DNA of 64,000 bases from Epiperipatus broadwayi (Eukaryota; Onychophora; Udeonychophora; Euonychophora; Peripatidae). Position 1 is the stretch's first letter. The number at the start of each line of letters is the position of its first letter. A program made the translations under genes and the position numbers. The stretch spans positions 7,634,572-7,698,571 of the forward strand of contig JAQFVV010006238.1 in NCBI GenBank assembly GCA_028023455.1, read 5' to 3'. This document shows positions 10,711-21,649 of the stretch, one piece after another. The notes beneath the pieces were generated by a model that was not told where the DNA came from, did not search any database, and was given only the letters and a program-made list of their open reading frames with translations.

Positions 10711-11541
10711 TTCTGAAATTCTATTGGTTAAAATTTTTTACAAAATATTTTATCCTCCAATAGATTTTTACAGATATTGTTCATTTTCTATTCACCCTTT
10801 TCACTTATACTCTTAAGGCCTTTTAAAAAATCTCTATAGCTTCCCTTAGCAGTCTCTGGTCATATTGTTCAATTTTTGTCAGATTATGTATTTTTTAAAA
10901 AATTGATGTTATTGTTACTTAATTAAATATGCAAATAAATGGCCAATGAATTGTATTTTTCTCTAACTGCCAAAATGAGTTCTTCCTTTCTTATGTTTAT
11001 GCTATGATTGGTCTGTTCAATATATGAATGTAAAGAAACTCTACATGGAGTTTTATATACACCTTGGCACTCCAAAGGAATTTTATCTTTAGAGCATCGA
11101 AATACTTCATGAATTGTTTTTAATGTAGTATAAACTATGCTGATATTATTTCTTTTTAAACATTATTAATTACTCTCTTTATATATGGCAGAGTTCTGAA
11201 GTAGCAAAATCTTTTTTCTTTTATATAAAAAAGCCTTATTAATAATCCTCAGATCAAAACCATTATGAAGAAACATTTTTTTAGCAGCATAGATATCTTG
11301 GTGAAAATGGCTGAAGCAGAAAGCCTCTTAGTTCTATCTAACCATGATATCAATTTTAATAAAACACATTCTTGCAAAAATTGAACAATATGACCAGAGG
11401 CTCCTAAGGGAAACTATAGAGATTTTTAAAAGACGTAAGTCCATAAATGAATAGTATGATTTAAAGAAAACTAACAATATTTAAAAAAAGCTATTGGAGG
11501 ATAAAATATTTTTTAAAACTTCCCAACTAATAGAATTTGGG
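10711..11541 (-). mobile_element. Penelope-like retroelement relic with inverted C-terminal copies
   Basis: Two fragments of one Penelope-like element meet tail-out: a reverse-strand piece (about 11350 down to 10711) and a forward-strand piece (11374-11541). The sequence 10711-10879 is an imperfect inverted repeat of 11374-11541. Both arms encode the same C-terminal motif, KIEQYDQRLLREAIEIF on the reverse strand and KIEQYDQRLLRETIEIFKR on the forward strand. Penelope-like elements are known to leave partial tandem or inverted copies and to carry type I hammerhead ribozymes. This links the fragment to the hammerhead repeats in the window, though I see no hammerhead in it. Confidence 0.75.
10800..11350 (-). 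pseudogene. Penelope-like GIY-YIG endonuclease domain (decayed)
   Basis: On the reverse strand, with frameshifts and stops, the fragment reads through the linker after the reverse transcriptase (AAKKMFLHNGFDLRIINKAF, about 11215-11315). The GIY-YIG nuclease domain follows: FRCSKDKIPLECQGVYKTPC, then YIEQT in the place of YIG-T, and a conserved arginine in SINIRKEEL. The C-terminal REAIEI block closes it. In the family this nuclease nicks target DNA for target-primed reverse transcription. The first motif is GVY and the second YIE, so the active site is altered. The catalytic RT motifs are absent. It is a dead copy. Confidence 0.75.
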
Positions 11542-12660
11542 AATAATAGTTGACATATTCTTATAGAATACACTTTTACACATGATCTATATTACATAGA
11601 TATTACATAATATATTATATATATTTAGAAAAATTTTATGTGGAATTTTAAAAATACAGCATGCGATGCATAAAAAACAACCAATATAGTCTTCAACTTG
11701 AAGAAAGTGATGCTTTAAAGTTTTCTATTGCAAAATCACATCATTTGCTGGATTGTTGATGTGAGATGAGTGAACAATAGAAAAGTTCCTACAACAATGT
11801 TTTATGGTGAACAAGACCATAGTTTTCATGAGAAAACAGATTCTGTTTACATCATATAGATTATCTCAAAATATTTTAAGGAATGCAATGTTAATTGTTT
11901 TCATTTGGAAGAATATGGCAGAGAATAGTATACATTAAAAACTAAAATTAATCATGATGTTCAAATAATTCTTTTCTGCAGAAATTAAAAGAATTAAAAA
12001 ATATCAATTAAATAGATTAATGGATTTGCAAGTATATATGCAGACATATTTAGGGTTTATATATTGGTTTGCACAGTCATGTGAAAACTAATCTGTAGTG
12101 TATTATTGTCGTGTGGGCATTGTTTTATTATTTGAATATTTTTCTTTTGGAGTTAGGATAGCCACACTCATTTTTGCGTTACTGTTGATGATATAAATGT
12201 ATAATATGGTTTAATGCAAAAAAAAATCAGCTATTTTTTTTATAAATTACAATTTGGAATCACTAAACAAAACATATATACAGAAAAATTTTAATGTAAA
12301 GTATGATATATTCAATTCCAATTTTCCTATCATTAATTTCCATAAAATTATGTTGTATTTAAAAATTGGAGTAGCAGAACTAGAGAGGCTATAACATTTT
12401 AAAACATAAATCTTATTTTATTAAAATTTAGTAATTCTAAAGAGAAATATTTTTTTCAATACAATTTCATTTTACAAACCCAAAAGAATTGATTTTTCAA
12501 TAGCTTATTATTTCTAGCATTAGGAAATCTTGGTAAAAAAAAACAAAAACATATGGTTTAAATTGTTAAACTTTCTGTTTTTATTACTGAAGAAGTGGTA
12601 ACGGTAATTAATCTAAAGTAAAAATAGAAGATTCAGTACACAACTAAAGATTTTTTGTCA
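11542..12660. other. AT-rich spacer, nothing recognised
   Basis: No gene or supported repeat. Confidence 0.5.
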
Positions 12661-12775
12661 AGCGTTGTTAGCCGAGAGGTCATCGCAGCCGCCTTGCAAG
12701 CAAGTAGTTGTTTGCATACGGTTGTGGGTTCGCCTCCTGGACGATGCTATGACATATGAAAAAAAGAAATTAAAG
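12661..12775 (+). repeat. tRNA-derived SINE T, copy 2 (best tRNA-like fold)
   Basis: The head 12662-12747 folds as a tRNA-like RNA. The 7-bp acceptor stem gcgttgt/acgatgc pairs fully with two G-U pairs. Box A is TAGCCGAGAGG and box B is GGGTTCGCCTCC. It is 86 nt with extra bases in the variable region, and the anticodon stem does not close. After the tRNA part comes TATGACATATG and an A-rich tail. The copies at 8174 (reverse) and 24327 share both head and post-tRNA bases. That makes this a dispersed SINE rather than a tRNA gene. It is expected to use an internal RNA polymerase III promoter and to be mobilised by a LINE. Confidence 0.7.
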
Positions 12776-14306
12776 ATTATTGAGATTAAATCACAACTGA
12801 AAAAAAAAAAGAGTTCAATCAAATTACTAAAATAGGATTGTTGACAGAAAACCAGGCGTGCTTCTTTTTTTAAAGTCCAAAAATAAGTTTAATTATATCC
12901 ATAACATAATCCTAAAAAGAATTTATGGGCTCAATCATTTTTAAGAAGTAAATCCTTAAACACTGTTGTAATTTATCATGAATAGTAGATGCTTGTAAAA
13001 AATAAACGTTATGTTTTTTTACAAATATAGATTGGAATAAAATCTGTTTTTAATGCATCTAATATTTTAATTACTGTAGAAAATTAGTAGACTATCTATC
13101 CAGCAATCGGACTTGGTACACTTTTGTAATATGAACTTCTCTTGCAATCTGACTTTAAGATGCTGACTGTTTGAACATCTATATTTTTTGTATATTTTGT
13201 CTAAGCAAAATGTAGCAGTCAATTAATATGTTGTTGAGAAAAATAATAACAGCAATGCTTTTGAGATTACAGTACTAATATTATTATTTTCAATAATTTT
13301 TCCCAATATAGAGATTTAGAGAAGAAGTTTAATAATACTATCCAGTTGTGTATGTTCGTTTTCAAAATCAGTTATCTTTTTAAACAATTGATCTTAATAA
13401 TAAATATAATTATCACCATAAATGTCATATTGGTAATTTTTAGTATCTTAAGCCCGATACTAATAGCTCAATCCATTCGTTATTCCAATTCTTTTATTCT
13501 TTTTTCCAAACAGGTACTAATCCAGGAATCGTAAGTTTTTTAATCTTTTTATTTTGGTACTATGCTAAACTTAATATATTGAATAAAATGAGTATATATG
13601 GCATAAACTTATAACTTCTTTAAAATCGTTTTATGGAAATTTGAAAATACTTGTATAAAATATAAAAATAATTTTAAAACAATAAAAAATGTTTATAATA
13701 ATATCAAAAGGTTTGAAATTATTTTTATTTTAATTGATTTTTCATTTTTAATTAGAATATTGATAAAATATTTATAATTAAAATGTATAGTTTTAATTTA
13801 TTAAAATTAATAATTAAATGTATAGTTGTTTTTTCTAATTCTTTAAAACTAATTTTAAATTTCACCAGAAAAAATAAACTCAATTAGGAACAAAGCATAT
13901 TACAACAATCATGATTAAAAATGTTTTTTCATTGGAAAATTTTGAAAGCCTTTTTTGTTTTTCATTGGGAAAAGATTTTGAAATTAAAACTATTATGTGT
14001 GTTTATTTTTATTAAATTGATTATTAAATTTTTTTAAACATGGTAATGATTTAAATTTGAATTTAAAATAAAATGCTATTATTAAGATTATATACTTTTT
14101 TTAAAAAAAAAATAGTGAAATTAAAAAGCTTTGATTTAATTTAGAAATTTTGTTTGTTTGGATCAAATGTTTAACTAATTTTTAACATACTTTTATCAAA
14201 CAGATTTTCTTCAAATTTTGTAGACATGTTAGGTATCAATGACCATCAAATATGATAATACAGTATTTTATGATTGCCTTTCTGGTTGTTCATTCTAAAA
14301 GTTCAA
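12776..14306. other. AT-rich spacer with one exon-like site
   Basis: No coding region or repeat, apart from a short splice-site-like arrangement near 13514-13530 (listed separately). Confidence 0.5.
13514..13530 (+). other. Possible 17-nt microexon (splice-site-like)
   Basis: A branch-point-like tactaat near 13457, a pyrimidine-rich tract and cag at 13511-13513 precede 17 nt, which are followed by gtaagt at 13531. The match to acceptor and donor consensus is good. There is no neighbouring exon I can identify, and AT-rich DNA gives many chance matches. Confidence 0.2.
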
Positions 14307-14384
14307 TATAGAGACTGTACCAATAGCTCAAACAAGCTCTTATTTATAAGCATGGTAAGAGAAAATATTTAAAATCTCTATCTG

Positions 14385-14445
14385 GAATATTCTTATCTCC
14401 AGACCAATTGGTTTAGGCTCATCTCAGTGAGGAGCTAGAATATTT
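14385..14445 (-). ncRNA. Decayed hammerhead, family E left arm
   Basis: The reverse strand reads CTCCTCACTGAGATGAGCC, then TAAACCAATTGGTC. CTGA and a self-complementary ACCAATTGGT with C after it remain, but the first box has two extra bases (CTGAGATGA) and GAAA is lost. The outer helix I still pairs over about eight bases (aatattct with agaatatt). Cleavage is unlikely. Confidence 0.5.
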
Positions 14446-14838
14446 CGATACTAGATCTAAAATATCAACTCAAAAAACATCACTTATTTAATATGTTAAG
14501 TACTGAGAAGAAACTCTGAAATTTTCAGATGTAAAAAAGTCTTTAATTTTAGCTATCTAATTAAAATAGTTATATGGAACTAAACCAAATTTAGATCTAT
14601 CATATATTAATAGCCCTAGCATCGCCAAAGGCCTAAAGGTAGAATTATAATAATCAATAAAGCTACACTCTCTATATTGCATTTTTTGTAGATCTGAATT
14701 TGGTTCAGTCCCATATAGCTATTTGAGTTAGATAGAAGTTAAAGACTTTTCTATGTCTGAAAATTTCAGAGTTTTTTCTCTGTAGTTACATATTAAGTAA
14801 GTACTGGTTTTTGAATTGATATTTAGATCTAGTATCGG

Positions 14839-14906
14839 AATATTCTAGCTCCTCACTGAGGTGAGACATAAGCTTAAAACCAATTGGTCTGTAAATAAGA
14901 ATATTC
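14839..14906 (+). ncRNA. Decayed hammerhead, family E right arm
   Basis: CTGAGGTGA, a loop, then AAAACCAATTGGTC. Helix III (ACCAATTGGT) and the outer helix I are kept, but the first box is expanded and GAAA has become AAAA. It shares its expanded box with the left arm, so the change may predate the duplication. Confidence 0.5.
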
Positions 14907-15062
14907 CAGATGGAGATTTTAAATCTTTTCTCTTATCACACTTATTAATAAAAGCTTGTTTGAGCTATTGGTATGCTCTCTGTATTGCATTTTGTAAACA
15001 CAAGCTTTATATAAAGTAATGTCATGCTACATATGACTTGCTTTATTGATTATTATTATTAT

Positions 15063-16400
15063 TACCCTAAAAGTTTTTGTAAGCTACATGTCAAATCTCA
15101 TTGTTGTTGGTTTAGCAAGTTTTCAATGGCACATAGTAGATGGTATTCTAGTTTTTAAAAACACACTTACATTGAAATTCGTGACTAATTCACTATAAAG
15201 CATTTACAATTAATTTTTAAAAAAAAAGAAATTTGAAGTGACATTTTAATTTATCTACATTATTTAGCTAAAAGTTGCTTTTTAAAAAAAAATTGTCTTT
15301 ATAAACATAAAAATCTTATAAATAGTTTGGTTATAGTACAAGCAAATTTCATTTCAAATATTTGTTCATTCAACATTTTTTTTTTTAATTTAAATATAAA
15401 TAGTTAGAAAATCCGTTGCAAAATATCTAAATACTAATAAAGAAAAAAATTAATATATATATAAAAAATATTTTATAAAACAACACATTTAATTTCATGA
15501 CTACAGTACTAAAAAACAAAACAAAAAAATTTCTTCAGTCACAATTTTGATTCTTATTTGCAGCTTATAAAAGTGTGGGATATCCATAAATTAATTAATT
15601 CATTTATTATTTTTAGAGATTACATTATTTAATTTATGAATGTCTCATACTTTTATTTTAAATTACATATAATAATAAAAATTGTGATTGAAAAAAAACA
15701 ATATTTTATGGTTCTAATGCATTAGTCACGAAAATTAACTAAAGTGTTTTTTATAAAATCGTCTTATGTATATAATTTTTTTATCATTAATTTATTATAT
15801 GTTGCATTTCATGACATTTGATAATTTGTTTTTCATTATAGTAATAAATATAATTTAATTTATGACAACAACAATAAAATTCTGAATTGATATTTTAAAA
15901 AAGACTTCTCAATTTCTCTAAATAGAAAAAAAACCTATAAAGAAACAACTTAGACAATAATTAAATCATTTGAAAATAAAATTAATTTTTTAAACAAATA
16001 ATAATAAATATAATACAAAAAATATATATACTTATTAAAATATTGTTGATATACTTTAAGATTAAACAAATATTAAAATTTGACTTAAAATTATTTTTAA
16101 ACAGAAATATAATAAAATAAGTTTAGTATTCATGTCAAAATGAAATAACAAAGATGTAACATATAAAAAAAAACATAATTAATGAAATAAATAATTTTTT
16201 TTTAAAAAAATACGCTTTTAAATTCCGATATATATAGTATATCACTCATATACATTACCCATAGATCTTGAAAATGGTGACAAAATAAAGTTAAAATATG
16301 ACTGGAGTTAGAGAACTACATATATACCATTTTGCATTATTATCAATCGATTTAAAGCTGTAATTATAAATTTATTTAAACGCGCATTGATTACACATTG
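15063..16400. other. AT-rich spacer, nothing recognised
   Basis: Poly-A and poly-T runs only. Confidence 0.5.
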
Positions 16401-18530
16401 ATTACCTAAGTAATATTTACTAAGGCTGTAAACCTCAGGAATATGCACGTGAAAATGCGAAGGTAGGGACCTCTACAGGTCTTAACTACAAGCTTACGCC
16501 TTGGAAGAATTGCAAAAGAAAGTCTCTGATTTATAGCTTCTACTCTCGATGTTACATCAGTATACTTTCTTATATTATTTAACCAACTCACATGAGATCT
16601 TTCATTATATTTATAAATATCTTAGAATTCAATGTAAACCTTTTATGACTATTTAGTAACATTTCTTCTGGAAATCCACCATATCCAGTTTCATTTTAGT
16701 TTCTTAATGTTTTTCAGAAATGCCATTAATATCAGTTTGTTTTCTCATTCGTAGAATTAATTTTTGATCTGTTCTAGTTACTCCTAACAGATATCTCTCC
16801 ATACTTCATTTCAAAGTCTATAGCATCTTTATTGCTCTATGGTTAAATGACTGAGTCATGGATGAATAAGTAAGAACATGTAAAGTATATCTAGATATGA
16901 CTGCAGAAACCTGCTTCACTGACACCTGGTGGAATTAATTGTGGAAGGGCTGTAGCTTGGATAGTTTTACAAAGTTTTCACAAATCAGATTTATATTACA
17001 ATTGGAAAGCCATTATATTGTCTTTATTTAAAAAATAAATTGCCATTTCTCCATATTTTCTACCAAATACATCCACAGTGCAGTCTGAAATTTGCTTTTC
17101 CAAGAGATTTTCTTTTCTTTTTGAAGTTTGAGTTTAGCTGGAGCTGCTGATGAAGTCTTAATGGAAGAAATTTGAGAATACAAGGAACAACTCACATGTC
17201 CTTCATGTAAAGTTAAAAAAAAGAATAGTGTTTTTTCTAACTGTTTTCACATATTGTGTTTTGACTGCATTAAGACTCACTATGAGAGACAGTAGCAAAA
17301 TGTCTCAAATATAATGCTGTCTTTGGAATAAATGACTATCATCAAGCCTATCTTGGCCAAGACTCTTATTCAGTACCAAGAATTTTATATTCCAGTGGTT
17401 TCCACATGTTAAGCCACAAGGATTTGTTTTTGTGACTCCTCCTTTAAAAAAATAACCGCATCTCATAGCAGTTACCACCTGCCAAGACAAAATGATTGTC
17501 ATGTAATGGTATTAAGTTTTTCACCACTGGAGTCTTAACTCACTGTTCTGGAAAGAGGCCAAGCTTGCCAACTATAATGGCAGCTTACTAGGATGACATT
17601 TCAAAAATTTCACTTTTCTTTCCAAACACATAGGCATATTTTCTATTGCTAAGTTATTTCTATCAAAAAAGTTTTAGGATTAATTTCATACATTATGTTT
17701 TCAAATGTATTAATGATTTATCTAAATGTATTAAGAGTTAACTTTTTAATTCATGATTACTAAATTTTATTTTTTCTTCTGGGATGACTATTAAATAAAT
17801 AATAGATTTATCTTTAACTCTACTTTCTTGCTTGCATCTGATCACTTTTGGTGAAACACCACTTGGGAAATAGCAATCATATGATCTTCAAAATCTACAA
17901 GCCTTAAATAATTTCCACTTATTTTTATTACTATAGATTTTTATTTTAATCCATAAAATAATAAGTGATTGTAGAAAGTTTTAGAGATATAGAACCATCC
18001 TACCATACACTGTTATTAATATTAATATTTTTGATATCATAACCATAATATGATCATTGCTATAACATCTTGATAAGTATTTTTTTCGTTTATGACAATA
18101 TCTTGAGTGCCTATCTTAATTATTAAAAGTTTTAAGCAATGTAGAAATAAATACAGAAACAAATGTTTTCGTAAACTACAAATCCAAAGCAAAATGGCAA
18201 TTCATATTTATTATTCATTTTTATAATTTCTCTCAACACTTGGTTAGGATATATTGTGCTAAAATTAATTTTAAGTCAAGCTTACTGTTTAGGTTTACTA
18301 AAATCCAATGTTTGCTTAAGACTGGTTGTAACTGTTTTGGTAAATATATTGTAAAGAACTGATAAAGGATTGATAGATCTATAATTTTTAATATATTTTT
18401 TTATCATTGTTCTTAAATATCAACATTCCTACTGAATTCTGTCAATTATTTGGTATGACTTTATCATTTAAACTACCATAGGAGAGTTTTCTACTGTTAT
18501 TAATGGCTTATAGGAGTGTAGGAAATGTTG
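16400..18530 (-). pseudogene. Old RTE-type LINE reverse transcriptase (decayed)
   Basis: Reverse-strand relic recognised from scattered RT motifs in changing frames. NYRSI with LYNIFTKTVTTSLKQT lies at about 18310-18390 (RT fingers). LPFCFGFVVYE is at about 18168-18200, at the place of the first catalytic motif, where F.DYEKAFD is usual. DGSISLKLST at 17969-17998 replaces the QGD.ISPKLFT block. KKVELKIN is at about 17800-17830. GVTRTDQKLILRMRKQT is at about 16735-16791 in the C-terminal part. The order fits an RTE/BovB-type LINE. Many stops and frameshifts show it is old. Its upstream linker is at 20440-20850, so the element was split by the family B and LINE A block. I could not assign 16400-16600 or parts of 16900-17790. 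Confidence 0.7.
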
Positions 18531-18921
18531 GTTTTATACCAATTCTTACCATAGTATGATGGGGATTGTGGTTTTTAAAAAGAACAATGACACCAAAATG
18601 TATAGATATTGAACTGAATTCAGATCTACATGACTATACAAGCTAATGAGTTTGAATAGGAAAATATTGTGGGCTTTTTTCTCAGGCTCTTAGCATCATA
18701 CTTGACTAAATAGGTAAAAGGTGGATGCTGGAGCATTGCATTAAATCCTAAGATCTAGGTATGATGCTCTCAAATCAAAGGAACCTTACTGATAAAAGCC
18801 ATAATCTAGAAAGTAGTCTGGGGATACTGAATGAGTAAACACTAGATAGGAATTTTATGCACAACCTTCTTGCATAACATTTGATTACTAAGGCTTATAC
18901 TATGTGGCATCACTGTAGGGA
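18524..18921 (+). mobile_element. Family B hammerhead repeat, partial
   Basis: It follows the family B order: the region with gacaccaaaatgtat, then the shared block attgaactgaattcaga, then cctaagatctagg, the ribozyme, and the tail up to cactgtaggg. The ribozyme (about 18775-18832) is decayed: CTGATAA replaces CTGATGA and GAAAGTAGTC replaces GAAACTAGTC. It abuts the 5' truncation point of LINE A near 18922-18932. Confidence 0.75.
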
Positions 18922-18924
18922 ATA

Positions 18925-20436
18925 TTGAATCAGTTAAAGTTAAAAATGGGGTGGGACTAAGGAAAGAATACCCTATGTCACCTATTTTGTTTGCGTTATA
19001 TTTAAGTGAAATGGAAAGAGCAATAGAAAGATTAGGAAGAGAGATAAAAATACCGTTAATAGGTGGTAAGAGAGTATATATTTTGTCGGATCTTTTTTGC
19101 AGATGATATTTTTTTGTGTGCAGAAAGAAGAGAAGATATGGAAATTATGCTGATGAAATGTGCAAGCGTGGGTAAAGAAATGGGGATTAAATTTAGTGAA
19201 GAAAAATCAAATATAATGATGGTTAATACTGGAGAAAAAAAAGATGTAGAATTTTTAGGAGATATTAAGTTAAGTGTGGTGAATAGATATAGTTATTTGA
19301 GAATTATTTTAAGTAATCAGAAAAATTATTTGGATGAATGGGAGAAAAAATTGATAAATGAAGCAAAGAAAAGAAAGGGATTGATAAAGAAATTAACAGT
19401 GTTTTCATATAATAAATATGATGTAGCTAGAATTATATGGAAGGGAGTTGCAGTAGCAGGGTTAACATATGACAATGCTGCATTATGTGTTAGTAAAGGG
19501 GTATTAGATTATTTAGAAAAAGTTCAAAGGAATGTAGGAAGACATGCATTGGATGCAGATGTATGGACAGGAAAGAAGGCAATTCAAGGAGAAATGGGAT
19601 GGTCAAGTTTTCATATGAGAGATGCAAAAAGTAAAATGAAAATTTTTGGTAGATTGAAGTTTATGGATATTAAAAGAATAGCCAAAATAGTACTTAATTG
19701 GGTTATGAACAAGGGGCAGGTAACAAGGTGGGTGAGAAAGGTAATGCAGTATGCAAAAGATTTGGATAAGGAAATTATATCAGCATATTTGTGTAAAAGA
19801 TGGGATAATTGTGTTAAGAGGATTGTTGAGTGTTATAGTAGTAAGGAAAGGGATAAAAGAATAGATTTATTAATAAATAATAGGGAGTTAGATAGAGAAA
19901 TAGTATGGAGAGTAAAAAGTGTTTAAATATGTATAGAAATAAACAGAATATTAGGTGCGAGTTAATATATGATAATAGCAAGGAAAGTAGTTTTTTGTTT
20001 AAGGCTCGAATGGGATCTTTAGCAACAAGAGAATATACATGTAAATGGAAAAAATATGGGTGATTTATTTTGTAAATTATGTAAGGAAGGAATAGAAAAT
20101 ATTAGGCATTTGTTAATTAAATGTAAATGCTTGAAAACAGAACGGTCACATATAATGAAGTTATGGAAGAATAAATATGAAAAAAGTGATTATACAGAAA
20201 GTGAATTATTGGTTTTTTTATGTTGGGTTTGGGAAAAGATAAGGGAGATTTAGATATAAAGGCCATAGAGTTAAAGATTATGTTGTGGAAATGGGATGGA
20301 GCAAAATAGGGAAAAACTTAAAGTGGGGTATGAAAAATTAAGTGGCTAACAGGTTTATCTGGGCATAATTACTGAGATATTCCTGACTTCATTTAAGGAG
20401 AAGCAACAATACATTACATCACATCACATCATTAAT
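18925..20436 (+). mobile_element. LINE family A, 5'-truncated copy
   Basis: The copy starts inside the RT domain, directly after family B, and ends with a short catcac-type repeat at about 20410-20436. The last 314 nt match the fragment at 1-304. The element is inserted, together with family B, into the older reverse-strand RTE relic. The clade is not resolved. There is no RNase H domain, and the C-terminal cysteine motif resembles that of jockey/CR1-like LINEs. Confidence 0.8.
18933..20253 (+). pseudogene. LINE A reverse transcriptase, three frames
   Basis: The RT of this element reads in three segments. From 18933 it runs KNGVGLRKEYPMSPILFALYL, where GVRQGCPLSP-LFALYL is usual. A frameshift near 19090 leads to 19063-19926 with the catalytic FADDIFLCAE, then GIKFSEEKSNIM and the thumb region with IIWKGVAVAGLTYDNAAL. 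A second shift near 19923 opens a short frame to 20064 (ARMGSLATREYTCKW). A third leads to 20056-20253 with FCKLCKEGIENIRHLLIKC, the C-terminal zinc-finger-like tail. The central 287-residue stretch is uninterrupted, so the copy is not very old. The endonuclease and N-terminal RT parts are missing. Confidence 0.8.
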
Positions 20437-20439
20437 GTT

Positions 20440-20850
20440 ACTGGTATTAGACTTTGGATATATAGTCTTACTAACAAGTTCCTATTTCTTCATCCATTTC
20501 TTCAAAAATGTCAATAATAATTTTATCATTTCCTGGTTATCTCATCATTTAAATACTCATAAATTTAAAATATGTAATAAATATAGGGGATATTTTTTTT
20601 CCATTTTTGTTCTTTATTATGAATTAATTTGTAAAAGAACTCTTAACACAATTCATGATAGCATATCTGTTTTATTAATAATTTTACTTCTTATTAATGC
20701 TGAAGTAGCTTTTATTCCAATATCAAAACGTTTTATACTTTTGAGACTTTTATTTTATTCTTTAGCTTTCCTTGACAATTCACAATTATATTTTCTTATA
20801 TCTATCATTGTTAACTCTGTTTGGGAAGTCTGTACAAACCACTAGGATAA
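20440..20850 (-). pseudogene. RTE-type LINE linker before the RT (split from 18530)
   Basis: On the reverse strand PGNDKIIIDIFEEMDEE (about 20487-20536) fits the conserved 'K..KSPG.D.I..E.LK..GE' segment that precedes the fingers of RTE-type RTs. The following segment, starting IPNNWQNSVGMLIFKN, is found on the other side of the inserted block at about 18410-18480. Together they show one reverse-strand element interrupted at 18530/20437. The 136-residue forward frame at 20435-20845 is a shadow. Confidence 0.6.
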
Positions 20851-21061
20851 TTTTCAAAAATATTTATATTTTTTATTTTTTTTATATATTATCTTAGAAA
20901 AAAAATTACTGGTGAATTGTCGCTTTTTTGTATCAGTTGTTATTTTTGTTTATATTTCTTAATAGATAATCATTATTTTCTTATTGATCTTATGACTAAA
21001 CCATTTTCAAAATCTGTTAATATTTCAAATGATTTGCAAGTTTTAATTTAAATTTTATTCT

Positions 21062-21245
21062 AAAATTTGGTTACAGCTTATGATAAAATTAGACATAAGA
21101 TACATTAAATGGTATTCAGAGAAGTAGAAATTCAATAGTGACATATCTTTCATGGCACAGCCTATAAGGACTAATATGATGCATAGAGCAAAGGAATGAG
21201 CCTTGAATTTAGTGTCTTATTGGTAGACAACTAAGCTTGCATGTC
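21062..21245 (+). pseudogene. Short RT fragment of another LINE
   Basis: The forward strand reads AYDKIRHKIH, stop, MVFREVEIQ, then SKGMSLEFSVLLVDN. This resembles the 'AYD...R..LW..LR..GI ... G.S..F.V..G.HQG' stretch of RTE-like LINEs. It has at least four stops and is joined to the reverse-strand LINE that follows. Confidence 0.45.
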
Positions 21246-21522
21246 TTGAAATGTTCAAAGATGGTTCTAAACTTTTGTCCATGCAAAGCCACAGCTTTGT
21301 ATAGGTAAACCGACCCTTCAGAATGGCAAGTCAATGTCATAGTACTCAGAGTCTTGAGGGGTAAGGCAAATCATAATTGTAAAAGAATGAATGCAATGGT
21401 GTAGTTTGGTCTTGGAGAAACACAATATGTGGTGAGTATTGCTTAAACCATTTGGTCAATGCATCCACCCTATTCAATAAATTTAAACCTCATATATTAA
21501 TTCCTGATATTTTGAGCTTCAT
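21245..21522 (-). pseudogene. LINE G endonuclease N-terminal remnant
   Basis: On the reverse strand, downstream of ORF1, the sequence MKLKISGIN, (M/stop) GLNLLNRVDALTKWFKQYS, then HIVFLQDQ fits the first strand and helix of an apurinic-type LINE endonuclease. The stop sits where an arginine is usual. Later GSVYLYKAVALHG fits the next strand. RT sequence is missing, so the copy ends inside the endonuclease. Confidence 0.6.
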
Positions 21523-21649
21523 GTGGCATTACTTCAACAGAAAATTATAGTTTTTTATTGGACAAGTGGTGGAAATTTGGAAATGATTGAATGAGAGTTT
21601 AGTGTATACATGTTCACACATTCAGCAATTACTGGTCCGGCTAAGAGAA

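Larger units (their letters stand above)
14307..15062. mobile_element. Family E palindrome with two decayed hammerheads
   Basis: The left arm (about 14307-14605) is an imperfect inverted repeat of the right arm (about 14691-14990), with an 85-nt centre. Each arm carries a hammerhead-like block and a block close to ggttcagtcccatatagct that is also found in families B and F. The outer ends match those of family D. The sequence 14995-15062 resembles the left flank of family D, so the element may extend this far. No protein is encoded. Confidence 0.7.

Noticed and set aside
12662-12747. Functional tRNA gene
   Set aside because: The acceptor stem pairs, but the anticodon stem does not, and two other copies share the same 3' flank, so a SINE is the better reading.
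16406-16591. 61-residue reverse frame that looked like a conserved protein
   Set aside because: I could not match it to any family. It lies at the end of the RTE relic and may be its 3' region.
17149-17180. CTGATGA followed 13 nt later by GAAA at about 17150
   Set aside because: The sequence after GAAA (TTTGAG) has no self-complementary helix III and no TH cleavage site, and helix I does not pair. It lies in the RTE relic and is probably chance.
20435-20845. 136-residue forward frame
   Set aside because: It overlaps the reverse-strand RTE linker and has no domain; hydrophobic composition follows from T-rich DNA.
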